Shown: positions 1 to 6,707 of the stretch, one piece after another
Numbering within the stretch: the stretch's first letter is position 1
Layout: the number at the start of each line of letters is the position of its first letter
Origin: JBEPVZ01 sp041690695
GTDB lineage: Bacteria > Patescibacteriota > Microgenomatia > Daviesbacterales > UBA10151
Reading direction: 5' to 3'
Assembly: GCA_041690695.1 (NCBI GenBank)
Contig: JBEPVZ010000033.1
Span: 1-11,188, forward strand
Length of the DNA: 11,188 bases
Program-made: the position numbers and the translations under genes
The notes under the pieces: generated by a model
Told to the model about the DNA's origin: nothing
Seen by the model: the letters and a program-made list of their open reading frames with translations, nothing else
The model's database searches: none

Positions 1-261
1 CGCTCGAATAGCTAAGGCCGAAAATAGTATTTTTGAAGAACTATGTTTAAGGGTCGAGACCTCAACAATCAAGTAACGTGTAATCCCTAAATCCGCAAAG
101 GCTGCTAATAAAGAGAAGTACGATAAAGCTAAAGTATAGTATCCGAAGTTAATAACTCCAAGAGATTGAGCTAAATAAAGAGTATAAAAAAAGGCTACTA
201 CTTTGATAGTGACCTGAGCCACCAGTAGATATGATGAGTTTTTCAAAATTGCTTTTAACAT
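1..261 (-). CDS. Polysaccharide flippase (Wzx/MATE-like), N-terminal part, cut by left edge
   Basis: The first 87 residues of an integral-membrane protein are present; the rest lies beyond the window. The protein opens MLKAILKNSSYLLVAQ, followed by a hydrophobic helix and the segments LYLAQSLGVINFGYYTLALS and FADLGITRYLIVEVS. This matches the start of lipid-linked oligosaccharide flippases: an amphipathic start, a first helix, an LG..(N)FG.Y motif, then DLG...(L)..EV. Such proteins move undecaprenyl-linked sugar units across the cytoplasmic membrane for surface polysaccharide assembly. The ATG at 261 begins only 5 nt after the 3' end of the tRNA-Val gene on the same strand. I see no Shine-Dalgarno sequence and no -10 close to the start, so expression probably depends on read-through from the tRNA. 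A TTG at 246 is an alternative start. The family assignment is fairly secure; the substrate is unknown. Confidence 0.75.
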   Translation of the reverse strand, partial: MLKAILKNSSYLLVAQVTIKVVAFFYTLYLAQSLGVINFGYYTLALSYFSLLAAFADLGITRYLIVEVSTLKHSSSKILFSALAIRA

Positions 262-266
262 ATACG

Positions 267-338
267 TGCACGCATCTGGATTTGAACCAGAGACCTCCTC
301 AATGTGAATGAGGCGCGCTACCACTGCGCCATGCGTGC
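267..338 (-). tRNA. tRNA-Val (anticodon CAC)
   Basis: The 72-nt sequence folds as a complete cloverleaf. The acceptor stem is GCACGCA with TGCGTGC plus discriminator A. The D stem is GCGC/GCGC with loop AGTGGTA. The anticodon stem is CCTCA/TGAGG around loop TTCACAT, giving anticodon CAC for valine codon GUG. The variable loop is AGGTC, and the T stem is TCTGG/CCAGA around TTCAAAT. The 3' CCA is not encoded; CGTAT follows the discriminator directly, so a CCA-adding enzyme is needed. Confidence 0.95.
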
Positions 339-347
339 TTGAATGAA

Positions 348-356
348 ATTCTATCA
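348..356 (-). promoter_or_regulatory. Extended -10 promoter for tRNA-Val (and probably the flippase)
   Basis: On the minus strand TGATAGAAT is an extended -10 (TGn plus TAGAAT, 5 of 6 matches). It places transcription start near 341, about 3 nt before the tRNA 5' end. A weak -35 (TTGTAG, 372-377) lies 18 nt upstream. It shares the 339-404 interval with the divergent lepB promoter. Confidence 0.55.
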
Positions 357-387
357 TTTAGTCCTCTTGCGCTACAACTCAACATTT

Positions 388-396
388 TGAGATAAT
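388..396 (+). promoter_or_regulatory. Extended -10 promoter of lepB, near-leaderless
   Basis: TGAGATAAT is an extended -10 (TGn plus GATAAT, 5 of 6). Only 8 nt separate it from the ATG at 405, so transcription should begin around 403. No Shine-Dalgarno sequence is present. A poor -35 candidate (TTGCGC) sits at 367-372. Confidence 0.6.
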
Positions 397-404
397 CTAC
401 CTCT

Positions 405-983
405 ATGGATCCGAACCTAGTTCCTTATCAGGAATCAGCCCCGAGTATGAAATCTCATGTTGTTGATTTTATCCAAACCTTTATTGTCTTTGCCGCCATT
501 GGCACCGTAATTTACTTTTTTATTGCGAGGCCTCATCGCGTTTCAGGTGATTCAATGAAACCGACCTTTTTATCTGGAGACTATATTATTACAAATGAGA
601 TTAGCTATCGTTTGGGAGATCCAAAACGAGGGGACGTCATCGTCTTCAAAAATCCTAAAAATTTAGATGAAGACTTTATTAAACGAGTGATTGGCTTGCC
701 AGGTGAAAAAGTCAAAGTTGAAGGTGGCCAAGTTTATATTAATGATCAAGTTTTACCCGAGAGTTATTTAAAAAATGTTTATACCAATCCTGAAGGCTTT
801 TTAACAGATGGCCAAGAGATGGTTGTTCCCGCGGGCCAGTACATCGTTTTTGGTGATAATCGACCACAATCATCAGATTCAAGAGACTGGGGTTTCATCA
901 CGAGGGAGGAGATTATCGGTAAAGTCTTTTTCCGCTATTGGCCGTTTAATGCCTTAGGCATAACTTCTTCAGCTAAGTATTAA
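405..983 (+). CDS. lepB: Signal peptidase I
   Basis: Membrane-bound serine protease (family S26) that removes signal peptides from exported proteins. The 192-residue protein has a short cytosolic N-terminus, one transmembrane helix at about residues 22-41, and then an extracytoplasmic catalytic domain. The family boxes are in order: SGDSMKPT with the catalytic Ser50, the RGDVIVF strand (75-81), DFIKRVIGLPGE with the general-base Lys93, and GDNRPQSSDSRDWGF (150-164). The length is normal for compact bacterial enzymes. The ATG at 405 was chosen because a -10 lies just upstream; Met15 (447) would also leave an intact enzyme. The gene converges on parB with only 4 nt between stop codons and no visible terminator hairpin. 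Its likely clients here include the secreted helical protein at 7070-7600. Confidence 0.95.
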   Translation: MDPNLVPYQESAPSMKSHVVDFIQTFIVFAAIGTVIYFFIARPHRVSGDSMKPTFLSGDYIITNEISYRLGDPKRGDVIVFKNPKNLDEDFIKRVIGLPGEKVKVEGGQVYINDQVLPESYLKNVYTNPEGFLTDGQEMVVPAGQYIVFGDNRPQSSDSRDWGFITREEIIGKVFFRYWPFNALGITSSAKY

Positions 984-987
984 ATTT

Positions 988-1851
988 TTAAGCGTTTGAA
1001 TTAAAATAAGAGGTAATCGCTCGATAAATTTTTTCGATAGTAGCATTAGTTTGAGTTGGGTCACCTTCTAATTTAATCTCAAGTTTAGCGGCCGTATTAG
1101 ATAAAACATATTTAACGTTTTGAGATTTCAAATTTGAATCCGTAGCTAAAGTGGTTGATAAACCTTCTTGAATACGATCAACTTCTTCGTTAACAATATG
1201 CATAATCTCTTGGCGTGAGCCTTTTTTCGGTCCAATGCCATGATGAGAACGCATCTTTCGAACTAATTCTTCAGTTCCGCGAACTGATAAATTTCGTTTT
1301 AAAATCTCTTTATAAGCATCAACGATTAGATGAGGATCATCCAAAGCCGCCAATGCCCGAGCATGACCTTCTGTCGTTTGGCCTGACATTAAAGCGTCTT
1401 TAATCGCATCTGGTAAAGTTAACAGCCGGAGAGTATTTGAAATATAGGAAGGACTTTTTGAAACTCGACTAGTAATTTCAGCATTAGTTAGACTAAATTC
1501 ATCCATTAACCTTTTATAGGCTTGAGCTCGCTCCAACGGATTTAAATCAGCCCGTTGAACGTTTTCGACAATCGCCATCTCAAGCATCCCTTGAGGTGTA
1601 GTTTGGCGAATAATAACTGGGACTTTAACTAACCCGGCTAATTTAGAAGCTCGCCAACGTCTTTCGCCAGCAATAATCTGATAACCAGCTGGAGTTTCAG
1701 CAACCACAATCGGTTCTAAAATGCCATGTTCACGAATAGAGTCTGCAAGTTCAGCTAAGGATTCAGGTGTAATTAAACCACGGGGTTGAAGAGGGTTGGC
1801 TTGTAAAAGTTCACTTTCAAGCTCAAATATAGAATCGGTTATATCACTCAT
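988..1851 (-). CDS. parB: ParB/Spo0J family chromosome-partition protein
   Basis: ParB proteins bind parS sites, act as CTP-dependent DNA clamps, and work with the ATPase ParA to segregate replicated origins. This 287-residue protein has the standard order. An N-terminal ParB/Srx-like domain carries QPR (22-24), GERRWRA (62-68) and ENVQRADLNPLE (96-107). A helix-turn-helix follows around residues 121-142 (LTNAEITSRVSKSPSYISNTLRLL spans it), then the EGHARALAAL segment (161-170) and a weakly conserved C-terminal region suited to dimerisation. Its ATG overlaps the end of rpmA by 8 nt (ATGAGTGA), so it is probably translationally coupled to L27. No parA gene and no evident parS palindrome lie in the window, so the ParA partner must be encoded elsewhere. 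A nucleoid-occlusion (Noc-like) role cannot be excluded but seems less likely. Confidence 0.93.
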   Translation of the reverse strand: MSDITDSIFELESELLQANPLQPRGLITPESLAELADSIREHGILEPIVVAETPAGYQIIAGERRWRASKLAGLVKVPVIIRQTTPQGMLEMAIVENVQRADLNPLERAQAYKRLMDEFSLTNAEITSRVSKSPSYISNTLRLLTLPDAIKDALMSGQTTEGHARALAALDDPHLIVDAYKEILKRNLSVRGTEELVRKMRSHHGIGPKKGSRQEIMHIVNEEVDRIQEGLSTTLATDSNLKSQNVKYVLSNTAAKLEIKLEGDPTQTNATIEKIYRAITSYFNSNA

Positions 1852-2095
1852 TAATAATATTTATAATTGTTCTGCCTAACTTCTTTCTAAATTGAACTTT
1901 ACCGGTTACGATTGAATAGATAGTGAAATCGTTACCCTTTCTCGTCCCTATTCCAGGATTAAACTTAGAACCTTTTTGTCTAATAATAATATTACCATTT
2001 TCAACTCTCTCTCCGCCATACTTTTTTACACCCAGTCTTTTGGAGATCGAATCTCTATTTGTATTAGCGGTTGAACCGGCTTTCTTATGTGCCAT
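1844..2095 (-). CDS. rpmA: 50S ribosomal protein L27 (bL27)
   Basis: An 83-residue protein of the large ribosomal subunit. Its N-terminal tail reaches the peptidyl-transferase centre and helps position tRNA. The diagnostic start MAHKKAGSTANTNRDS is present, followed by KRLGVKKYGGE and IIIRQKGSKFNPG. The usual bacterial start is AHKKAGGSTxNGRDS, so this copy is variant at the GG and NG positions but keeps the length. There is no Firmicutes-type N-terminal extension needing cleavage. The C-terminal part (DFTIYSIVTGKVQFRKK) is normal in length. It has its own -10 just upstream and overlaps the parB start by 8 nt, so the pair is probably one transcript. It follows rplU, the common L21-L27 pairing. 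Confidence 0.95.
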   Translation of the reverse strand: MAHKKAGSTANTNRDSISKRLGVKKYGGERVENGNIIIRQKGSKFNPGIGTRKGNDFTIYSIVTGKVQFRKKLGRTIINIINE

Positions 2096-2103
2096 ATATT
2101 GAA

Positions 2104-2133
2104 ATTATACCCTATAATTTAACTGTCTTGCAA
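2104..2133 (-). promoter_or_regulatory. Promoter of rpmA-parB, near-leaderless
   Basis: On the minus strand a perfect -10, TATAAT (2104-2109), ends 8 nt before the rpmA ATG, predicting a start near 2097. TTGCAA (2128-2133) lies 18 nt upstream as a 4-of-6 -35, inside the end of rplU. No ribosome-binding site is present. Confidence 0.6.
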
Positions 2134-2421
2134 TTTAATCTTTGAAAAAGTAGCCCGCGCACCAGTTACTGTTCGCGTGTTAGCCTTAGCACTATAAGTT
2201 GCGACTCTCACCTTTTTAGCCCGAGTTGTGCCTAAAACTTCAAATTTTAACTTGTCTGCTAAATAGGGTTTACCAATCTCAAGTTTTTGGTCCGTGGCCA
2301 TAGCTAAAACCTTTTCACAATTTAATTCCGTGACCTCACCCAAAAAATTGACCAGAACTTCCTGGCCTGGACTAACTTTATATTGACGTCCCGCTATTTC
2401 AACGATTGCATACCTTAACAT
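2119..2421 (-). CDS. rplU: 50S ribosomal protein L21 (bL21), divergent C-terminus
   Basis: A 100-residue large-subunit protein that binds 23S rRNA. The start MLRYAIVEIAGRQYKVSPGQEVLV matches the L21 opening (Y.(I/V)...G.Q..V..G). The middle (EKVLAMATDQKLEIGKPYLADKLKFEVL) follows the family beta-barrel pattern (valine/glycine-rich strand, then IG.P). The basic loop that usually reads K.(R)YR...GHRQ is changed: residues 76-90 are TYSAKANTRTVTGAR and A, so GHRQ is replaced by GARA (87-90) and several basic residues are missing. Position between rodA and rpmA supports the identity. A strong promoter overlapping the end of rodA drives it separately from the ileS-rodA pair. Confidence 0.92.
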   Translation of the reverse strand: MLRYAIVEIAGRQYKVSPGQEVLVNFLGEVTELNCEKVLAMATDQKLEIGKPYLADKLKFEVLGTTRAKKVRVATYSAKANTRTVTGARATFSKIKLQDS

Positions 2422-2429
2422 AGCTTCAA

Positions 2430-2458
2430 ATTGTACCTTTAACGAATACTTGTGTCAA
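2430..2458 (-). promoter_or_regulatory. Consensus promoter of rplU inside the end of rodA, near-leaderless
   Basis: On the minus strand a perfect -35 TTGACA (2453-2458) is separated by exactly 17 nt from TACAAT (2430-2435, 5 of 6). The -10 ends 8 nt before the rplU ATG, so the transcript should start near 2423 with about a 2-nt leader. The -35 lies within the last codons of rodA. This is the clearest sigma-70-type promoter in the window. Confidence 0.75.
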
Positions 2459-3491
2459 TGTCGCTCTTTCTTTTGACTCCAAACCGTCCAACCGACCCAA
2501 CTAGGCCTAAAGCCATCATAATTGTTAAAACGGAACTTCCACCATAAGATAAGAGCGGTAAAGTAATCCCAGTTACCGGCAATAGTCCTGTATTCATGCC
2601 TATATTAATGACAATTTGGATAAATAACATCGTAGATACACCAACCGTAATTAACTCACCAAATCGATCAGATGAACGAGACAGGATTCTAAACAAAAAG
2701 ATAAAAATAGCTACGTAAAGGGTCATGACAATTAGCGAACCTAATAAACCCAGTTCTTCAGTAATTGAGGCAAAGATAAAATCAGTTCTAAACTCGGGCA
2801 GAAATTGCAAATGGGATTGAGTGCCTCTACCTAAACCTCGACCAGTTAGCTCGCCCGAACCAACCGCAATCGTGGATTGAATAACATTGTACCCCACTCC
2901 CTGAGGGTCATTTTGAGGTGATAAAAAACTCACAAAACGCTGTTTCTGATAGCTTTTTAAGGTAAACCAGCCAAGTGGAGCAATTGCTAAAGTAAGAACT
3001 CCTAATAAACTTAATTTTGCAAAACTAATATTTGAAGCAATTAGCATACTCACCCAGATAAAAAGAACTGTTAGGGTCGTTCCTAAATCCGGTTGTTTAA
3101 AGATTAAAGCCGCTACCGGTAAAATAATCAGCAGACTTAAAAATATATTTTTCCAAGTTGGTAAATGTTTAGTCCAAAAAGCCGCTAGACATAATATTAA
3201 AACCGGTTTGGCAAATTCGGATGGTTGTAAATTAAATAGCCCTAAGGGAATCCACCTGACTGACCCTCGAGTTTCATAGCCAATTAAGAAAACAATGACT
3301 AGTAATATTAAAATTAAAATATATGAGGGTCGAATTAAGCTTTGGATAGTTCGATAATCGATGTAGGACAAACCAAAATAAACTCCGAGTCCTAAAACAA
3401 TAAAGATGGCTTGGGATATAGCTAAACTAGGACTTGAAGAAAAGATCGCCACCACTCCTAAAATGGCAAGCAATAAGCTTGGAACTAGCAT
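2439..3491 (-). CDS. rodA: RodA-type SEDS peptidoglycan glycosyltransferase
   Basis: A 350-residue SEDS-family membrane enzyme that polymerises lipid II into glycan strands, working with a class B penicillin-binding protein in cell elongation. About ten hydrophobic helices are visible. The signature blocks occur in order: RGSVRWIPLG (75-84), LQPSEFAKP (88-96), KQPDLGTT (132-139), YNVIQSTIAVGSG (201-213) and LPEFRTDFIF (231-240). The last contains the conserved Asp237 of the proposed active site. The family hallmark follows (296-320: NIGMNTGLLPVTG, then LPLLSYGGSS). I prefer RodA to FtsW because of the IGMNTGLLPVTGITLP wording and the lack of an FtsW-type tail, but the call rests on motifs alone. 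Its ATG shares one base with the ileS stop (TAATG), so it is probably co-translated with ileS. No partner PBP2 or mreBCD genes are here. Confidence 0.9.
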   Translation of the reverse strand: MLVPSLLLAILGVVAIFSSSPSLAISQAIFIVLGLGVYFGLSYIDYRTIQSLIRPSYILILILLVIVFLIGYETRGSVRWIPLGLFNLQPSEFAKPVLILCLAAFWTKHLPTWKNIFLSLLIILPVAALIFKQPDLGTTLTVLFIWVSMLIASNISFAKLSLLGVLTLAIAPLGWFTLKSYQKQRFVSFLSPQNDPQGVGYNVIQSTIAVGSGELTGRGLGRGTQSHLQFLPEFRTDFIFASITEELGLLGSLIVMTLYVAIFIFLFRILSRSSDRFGELITVGVSTMLFIQIVINIGMNTGLLPVTGITLPLLSYGGSSVLTIMMALGLVGSVGRFGVKRKSDIDTSIR

Positions 3492-6382
3492 TAAATTTTA
3501 TCAATTTTAAGCTCAGAACTTTTGGCAATGTTAGTTGCGACCGTTTGCTTTAAAATCTCTTTTTCAAAAGTTTCCGGCCACTCCGGAGCCTGGATTTTAA
3601 TTTGATCACTGAGTGTTAAACCAGCTTCTTTGCGAAGCTGTTGAATGCTCCGAATCAGATCCCTGGCCTGGCCTTCAGCTTTCAACTCGGCTGTTAACTC
3701 AAGATCAAGTGAAACAGTTAGTTGACCGCTATCGGATTTTTTATATTCAATCGCTTTAACATTCAGCTCTTCAGCCATGATTTGCTCAAGATCAGAGCTT
3801 AACTGAGTTGGAAGAGAATATGTCAGTTTAGCTAACGGTTGACGAAGTTTAATCTCAGATTCTTTGCGTTTGGCATGCCCAGCTTCAACAACTTGACGAA
3901 CGATAACCATATTGGCCATTAATTCCTTGTCGAGCATACTTTTATCACCCTTAGGATAATTCTGCAGATGAACTGATTCATCACCAGTTAAATTTTGATA
4001 GATCGATTCGGTAATAAATGGCGCAATCGGAGCCATTAATTTGGTAAAACCAACTAAAACTCCATACATAACCGCTAGACAAGTATTTCGGTCCGACTCA
4101 TCATCGTTTGAACCAACTCGATCACGTGAGCGTCTGATATACCAAGTTGAAAAATCATTAACTAAAAAGTCTTTTAAACCTTTGGTCGCGGTCGGAATAT
4201 TATATTCATCAAGCGATTGGCGAGTACTCAAAACAAGCTCGGTTAATTGAGCTAGGATCCATTTATCTAAAGTATTTAGATTTTTGCCATCTCCACCGGG
4301 CTTTTCGCAGCTCCAATCAAAAGTCAGGGCATAATCAACAAAAAATTTATAACAGTTCCAATAAATTAATAAGAATTTATAATTATCCGAAACCGCTTCT
4401 TCACTAAAATTCATATCCTCGCCTAACATAACTGGTGAACTCATAAAATAAAGTCTTAAAGCATCTCCACCATACTTTTCCAAAATCATTTTTGGATCGG
4501 GATAATTTCCAAAAGATTTACTCATCTTACGACCATCAGTTCCTGCCAAAACCCCTGTACATATAACGTTTGTAAAAGCTTCTTTATCAAACAATAAGGT
4601 AGAGATCCTTAGTAAAACATTAAACCAAGCCCTAACTTGACCAACATATTCAATCACAAAATCGGCTGGTTGAGAGGCCTCGGCCTCCTCTTTATTTTCA
4701 AAAGGATAGTGAAATTCAGCAAATCCAGCTGATCCAGAGTCCATCCAACAATCTAAAACTTCAGGGATTCGATGATAAGTTTTGCCATCCTTTTTTAGAA
4801 TAATCTTGTCACAAACATCGCGATGTAAATCCATCGGGGCATCTTCAAAGAAATATTTAAATTTGCCATCAATCTCTCTTTTAGTAAGCTGATCAGTTAA
4901 ACTAGCTAATTCTTCTAAACTGCCGATAATAATTTCGTCACCATCTGAACTTTTCCAAATCGGCATGATTGTCGCCCAATAACGATTACGAGAGATACAC
5001 CAATCAGGAGATGTTTCAAGCGTTTGAGCAAACCGGCCATTCTTAATATGGTTTGGAATCCAATTACTAGTTTGATTAAGTTCCAAAGTTCGCTCTTTAA
5101 TTTTTTGAATATTAATAAAATATGCATCTTGAGCCATGTAAATTAACGGATTAACTCCCCGGTAAAAAGGCAAGCGGTGAGTGTAGACTTCTGAACGAAG
5201 CAAAACACTATTTGATTGCATATCTTCTGTAATTAATTGTGAGGCATCTCTTAAATAAGTCCCTTTCCAAGGGCTAATAGTCAAATTACCCTCTTCATCA
5301 ATATCACTTTTGGCACTTAGTTCATTTTGTTGACCAAGTTGAAAATCAACCTCACCAAAAGCCGGGGCGACATGTAAAACTCCGGTACCTTCATCAGTTG
5401 TAACCTCATCTGATAAATAAACTTTAAAATCATTATCAGACGCATCTTTAACAAAATAATCATAAACGGGTTTATAGCTAAAGCCCGCTAGTTCAGTGCC
5501 GGTAAAATGCTTTAAAATCTTAACTTCATCATCTCCTTTTTGACCAACTTCATTTTTAGAGGCGTTAAAGGTGTAACCAATCCGATCCGTGGCGACGATA
5601 AATTGCTCCCCATCGTACTCAACTAAACTGTAATCAAAATCTTTATTAACGGCTAAGGCAAAATTAGCTGGAATTGTCCAAGGTGTGGTTGTCCAAGCCA
5701 CAAAAAAGGTTGGCTGGTCATTTATTTTCTGTGTTTCAAACTTTACAAAAACACTTAAATCCTCAACTTCCCGATAATTATCTTGATCCATGGCCACTTC
5801 AAATTGTGAGACCGGAGTTGAAGTATCAGTTGAAAAAAGCGACACTCTTTTACCACGGTAGATGTAGCCTTTTTCATAAATTTGCTTAAATGCCCAAATT
5901 GTTGATTCCATAAAATCAACACTCATCGTGTAATAAGCATTATCCATATCTACCCATCGGCCGATCTTTTCGATATACCATCGCCAATCAGACGAGGCCG
6001 ATTGAACATACTTTCGACATTCCTGAACATATTTTTCAATGCCCAGCTTTTCCTCAAGTTGAGTACTCGATTTAATACCAAATAATTTATTAACCTTTTC
6101 TTCAACCGGTAAGCCATGACAATCCCATCCCCAAACCCGTCTAACTCGCTTGCCAAGCATGGTTTGGTAACGTGGGATAACATCCTTGGCAATTGAGGGC
6201 AAAAGTGACCCATAATGAGGATTCCCCGTCACAAATGGTGGACCATCTAGAAAGGTATATTTATTGTCCTCGGGGCGAGTTGAGATCGACTTTTCAAAAG
6301 TCTTATTATCCTTCCAGAACTGTTGAGTCTGTTCTTCTAATTTAACCAGATCGATTTGAGATGAAACTTTGGTGAGAGCCAT
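3491..6382 (-). CDS. ileS: Isoleucyl-tRNA synthetase, eukaryote-like (type B)
   Basis: A 963-residue class I synthetase that charges tRNA-Ile. The catalytic domain has GNPHYGSLLP, in which HYGS (56-59) is the HIGH-equivalent, then GWDCHGLPVE (85-94) and KMSKS (619-623). The CP1 editing domain shows WTTTPWTIPAN (230-240) and EGTGVLHVAPAFGEVDF (331-347). DWCISRNRYWA (460-470) and EYVGQVRAWFN (578-588) are of the type B kind. The C-terminus carries an anticodon-binding domain and the type B tail (AEGQARDLIRSIQQLRKEAG). Type B enzymes are associated with mupirocin insensitivity in other bacteria; whether that applies here is not shown. Two oddities: the fourth HIGH position is Ser, and the usual zinc cysteines are absent (FYRG at 406-409 where CWRC is expected; KSSDGDE after PIW). 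A perfect extended -10 puts the transcript start on the ATG. Confidence 0.95.
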   Translation of the reverse strand: MALTKVSSQIDLVKLEEQTQQFWKDNKTFEKSISTRPEDNKYTFLDGPPFVTGNPHYGSLLPSIAKDVIPRYQTMLGKRVRRVWGWDCHGLPVEEKVNKLFGIKSSTQLEEKLGIEKYVQECRKYVQSASSDWRWYIEKIGRWVDMDNAYYTMSVDFMESTIWAFKQIYEKGYIYRGKRVSLFSTDTSTPVSQFEVAMDQDNYREVEDLSVFVKFETQKINDQPTFFVAWTTTPWTIPANFALAVNKDFDYSLVEYDGEQFIVATDRIGYTFNASKNEVGQKGDDEVKILKHFTGTELAGFSYKPVYDYFVKDASDNDFKVYLSDEVTTDEGTGVLHVAPAFGEVDFQLGQQNELSAKSDIDEEGNLTISPWKGTYLRDASQLITEDMQSNSVLLRSEVYTHRLPFYRGVNPLIYMAQDAYFINIQKIKERTLELNQTSNWIPNHIKNGRFAQTLETSPDWCISRNRYWATIMPIWKSSDGDEIIIGSLEELASLTDQLTKREIDGKFKYFFEDAPMDLHRDVCDKIILKKDGKTYHRIPEVLDCWMDSGSAGFAEFHYPFENKEEAEASQPADFVIEYVGQVRAWFNVLLRISTLLFDKEAFTNVICTGVLAGTDGRKMSKSFGNYPDPKMILEKYGGDALRLYFMSSPVMLGEDMNFSEEAVSDNYKFLLIYWNCYKFFVDYALTFDWSCEKPGGDGKNLNTLDKWILAQLTELVLSTRQSLDEYNIPTATKGLKDFLVNDFSTWYIRRSRDRVGSNDDESDRNTCLAVMYGVLVGFTKLMAPIAPFITESIYQNLTGDESVHLQNYPKGDKSMLDKELMANMVIVRQVVEAGHAKRKESEIKLRQPLAKLTYSLPTQLSSDLEQIMAEELNVKAIEYKKSDSGQLTVSLDLELTAELKAEGQARDLIRSIQQLRKEAGLTLSDQIKIQAPEWPETFEKEILKQTVATNIAKSSELKIDKI

Positions 6383-6388
6383 CTTCAG

Positions 6389-6397
6389 ATTATAACA
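6389..6397 (-). promoter_or_regulatory. Extended -10 promoter of ileS, predicted leaderless
   Basis: The minus-strand sequence TGTTATAAT is a perfect extended -10 (TGn plus TATAAT, hexamer 6389-6394). Six bases separate it from the ATG at 6382, so standard spacing puts +1 on the A of the start codon. No recognisable -35 is seen at 16-18 nt, consistent with an extended -10 promoter. No Shine-Dalgarno sequence exists. Confidence 0.7.
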
Positions 6398-6436
6398 AAT
6401 AAGTCTATTTTGTGGCCTAACCTATTTAATTACCAG

Positions 6437-6453
6437 TTCTTACTTTATTCTTA
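6437..6453 (+). promoter_or_regulatory. Predicted response-regulator site upstream of the 55-aa membrane protein gene
   Basis: Two TTCTTA half-sites (6437-6442 and 6448-6453) repeat with an 11-bp period. The second ends 11 nt before the -10 at 6465. The same arrangement occurs before the response-regulator operon (9357-9373) and the secreted protein gene (7647-7668), in the same orientation relative to the gene. Binding by the regulator encoded at 8654-9331 is inferred, not shown. Confidence 0.6.
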
Positions 6454-6464
6454 ATAAAGAAGCA

Positions 6465-6470
6465 TATTAT
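6465..6470 (+). promoter_or_regulatory. -10 of the 55-aa membrane protein gene, near-leaderless
   Basis: TATTAT (5 of 6) ends 7 nt before the ATG at 6478, predicting +1 near 6477. There is no good -35; the 11-bp repeat site occupies that place, as expected for an activator-dependent promoter. Confidence 0.55.
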
Positions 6471-6477
6471 AGACTCC

Positions 6478-6645
6478 ATGGCAACACTTTTTTATCTAGC
6501 TTTAATCTTTTTTTCCCCAGGCGTTCACTTTACCCTGTTTTGGTTCGTGATTAGTTTATTATTTTCGTTGGCGTTTGACGGGACCCGAGTTATTTACCGA
6601 TATACCAACGATCACACCCTAGCTGGACACGAAGAACAAGTTTAA
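6478..6645 (+). CDS. Small membrane protein, 55 residues, unknown function
   Basis: I do not recognise this protein. It begins MATLFYLALIFFSPGVHFTL and has hydrophobic stretches at about residues 3-12 and 17-34, which could form one long or two short membrane helices. A polar tail, DGTRVIYRYTNDHTLAGHEEQV without its last residues, runs from about 34 to 55. Support for a real gene comes from its setting: a -10 and 11-bp repeat site immediately upstream, and an intrinsic terminator 3 nt after the stop. It is transcribed away from ileS and towards the two-component module. The shared repeat suggests it belongs to that regulon. By analogy with small membrane proteins that modulate sensor kinases (for example MgrB with PhoQ) it might act on the kinase, but that is speculation; no sequence similarity is claimed. 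Confidence 0.7.
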   Translation: MATLFYLALIFFSPGVHFTLFWFVISLLFSLAFDGTRVIYRYTNDHTLAGHEEQV

Positions 6646-6647
6646 AA

Positions 6648-6673
6648 AGTCCCACTGATAATTCAGTAGGACT
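6648..6673. terminator. Bidirectional intrinsic terminator
   Basis: AGTCCCACTGA and TCAGTAGGACT form an 11-bp stem with one C-A mismatch around the loop TAAT. On the minus strand the stem is followed by TTTTTAAAC, a good U-tract for transcripts from the two-component and secreted-protein genes. On the plus strand it is followed by CTTTATTTAT and ends the 55-aa gene. The arrangement serves two convergent units. Confidence 0.85.
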
Positions 6674-6707
6674 CTTTATTTATCTGTCTGTTTTAATTTC
6701 CTAAAAT

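Noticed and set aside
405..983. Alternative genetic code (UGA read as Gly or Trp) as in some Patescibacteria
   Set aside because: TGA acts as stop in the ATGA overlap of regulator and kinase, at the rpmA end and at the metallopeptidase end; no in-frame TGA interrupts any gene.
984..987. A terminator between convergent lepB and parB
   Set aside because: Only 4 nt separate the stops, and I could not find a stem followed by a U-tract on either strand nearby.
1215..1403. Open frame antisense to parB, and similar frames antisense or out of frame inside ileS, the secreted protein and the small anchored protein
   Set aside because: They lie wholly within well-supported genes, have no promoter or ribosome site of the local type, and encode no recognisable domains.
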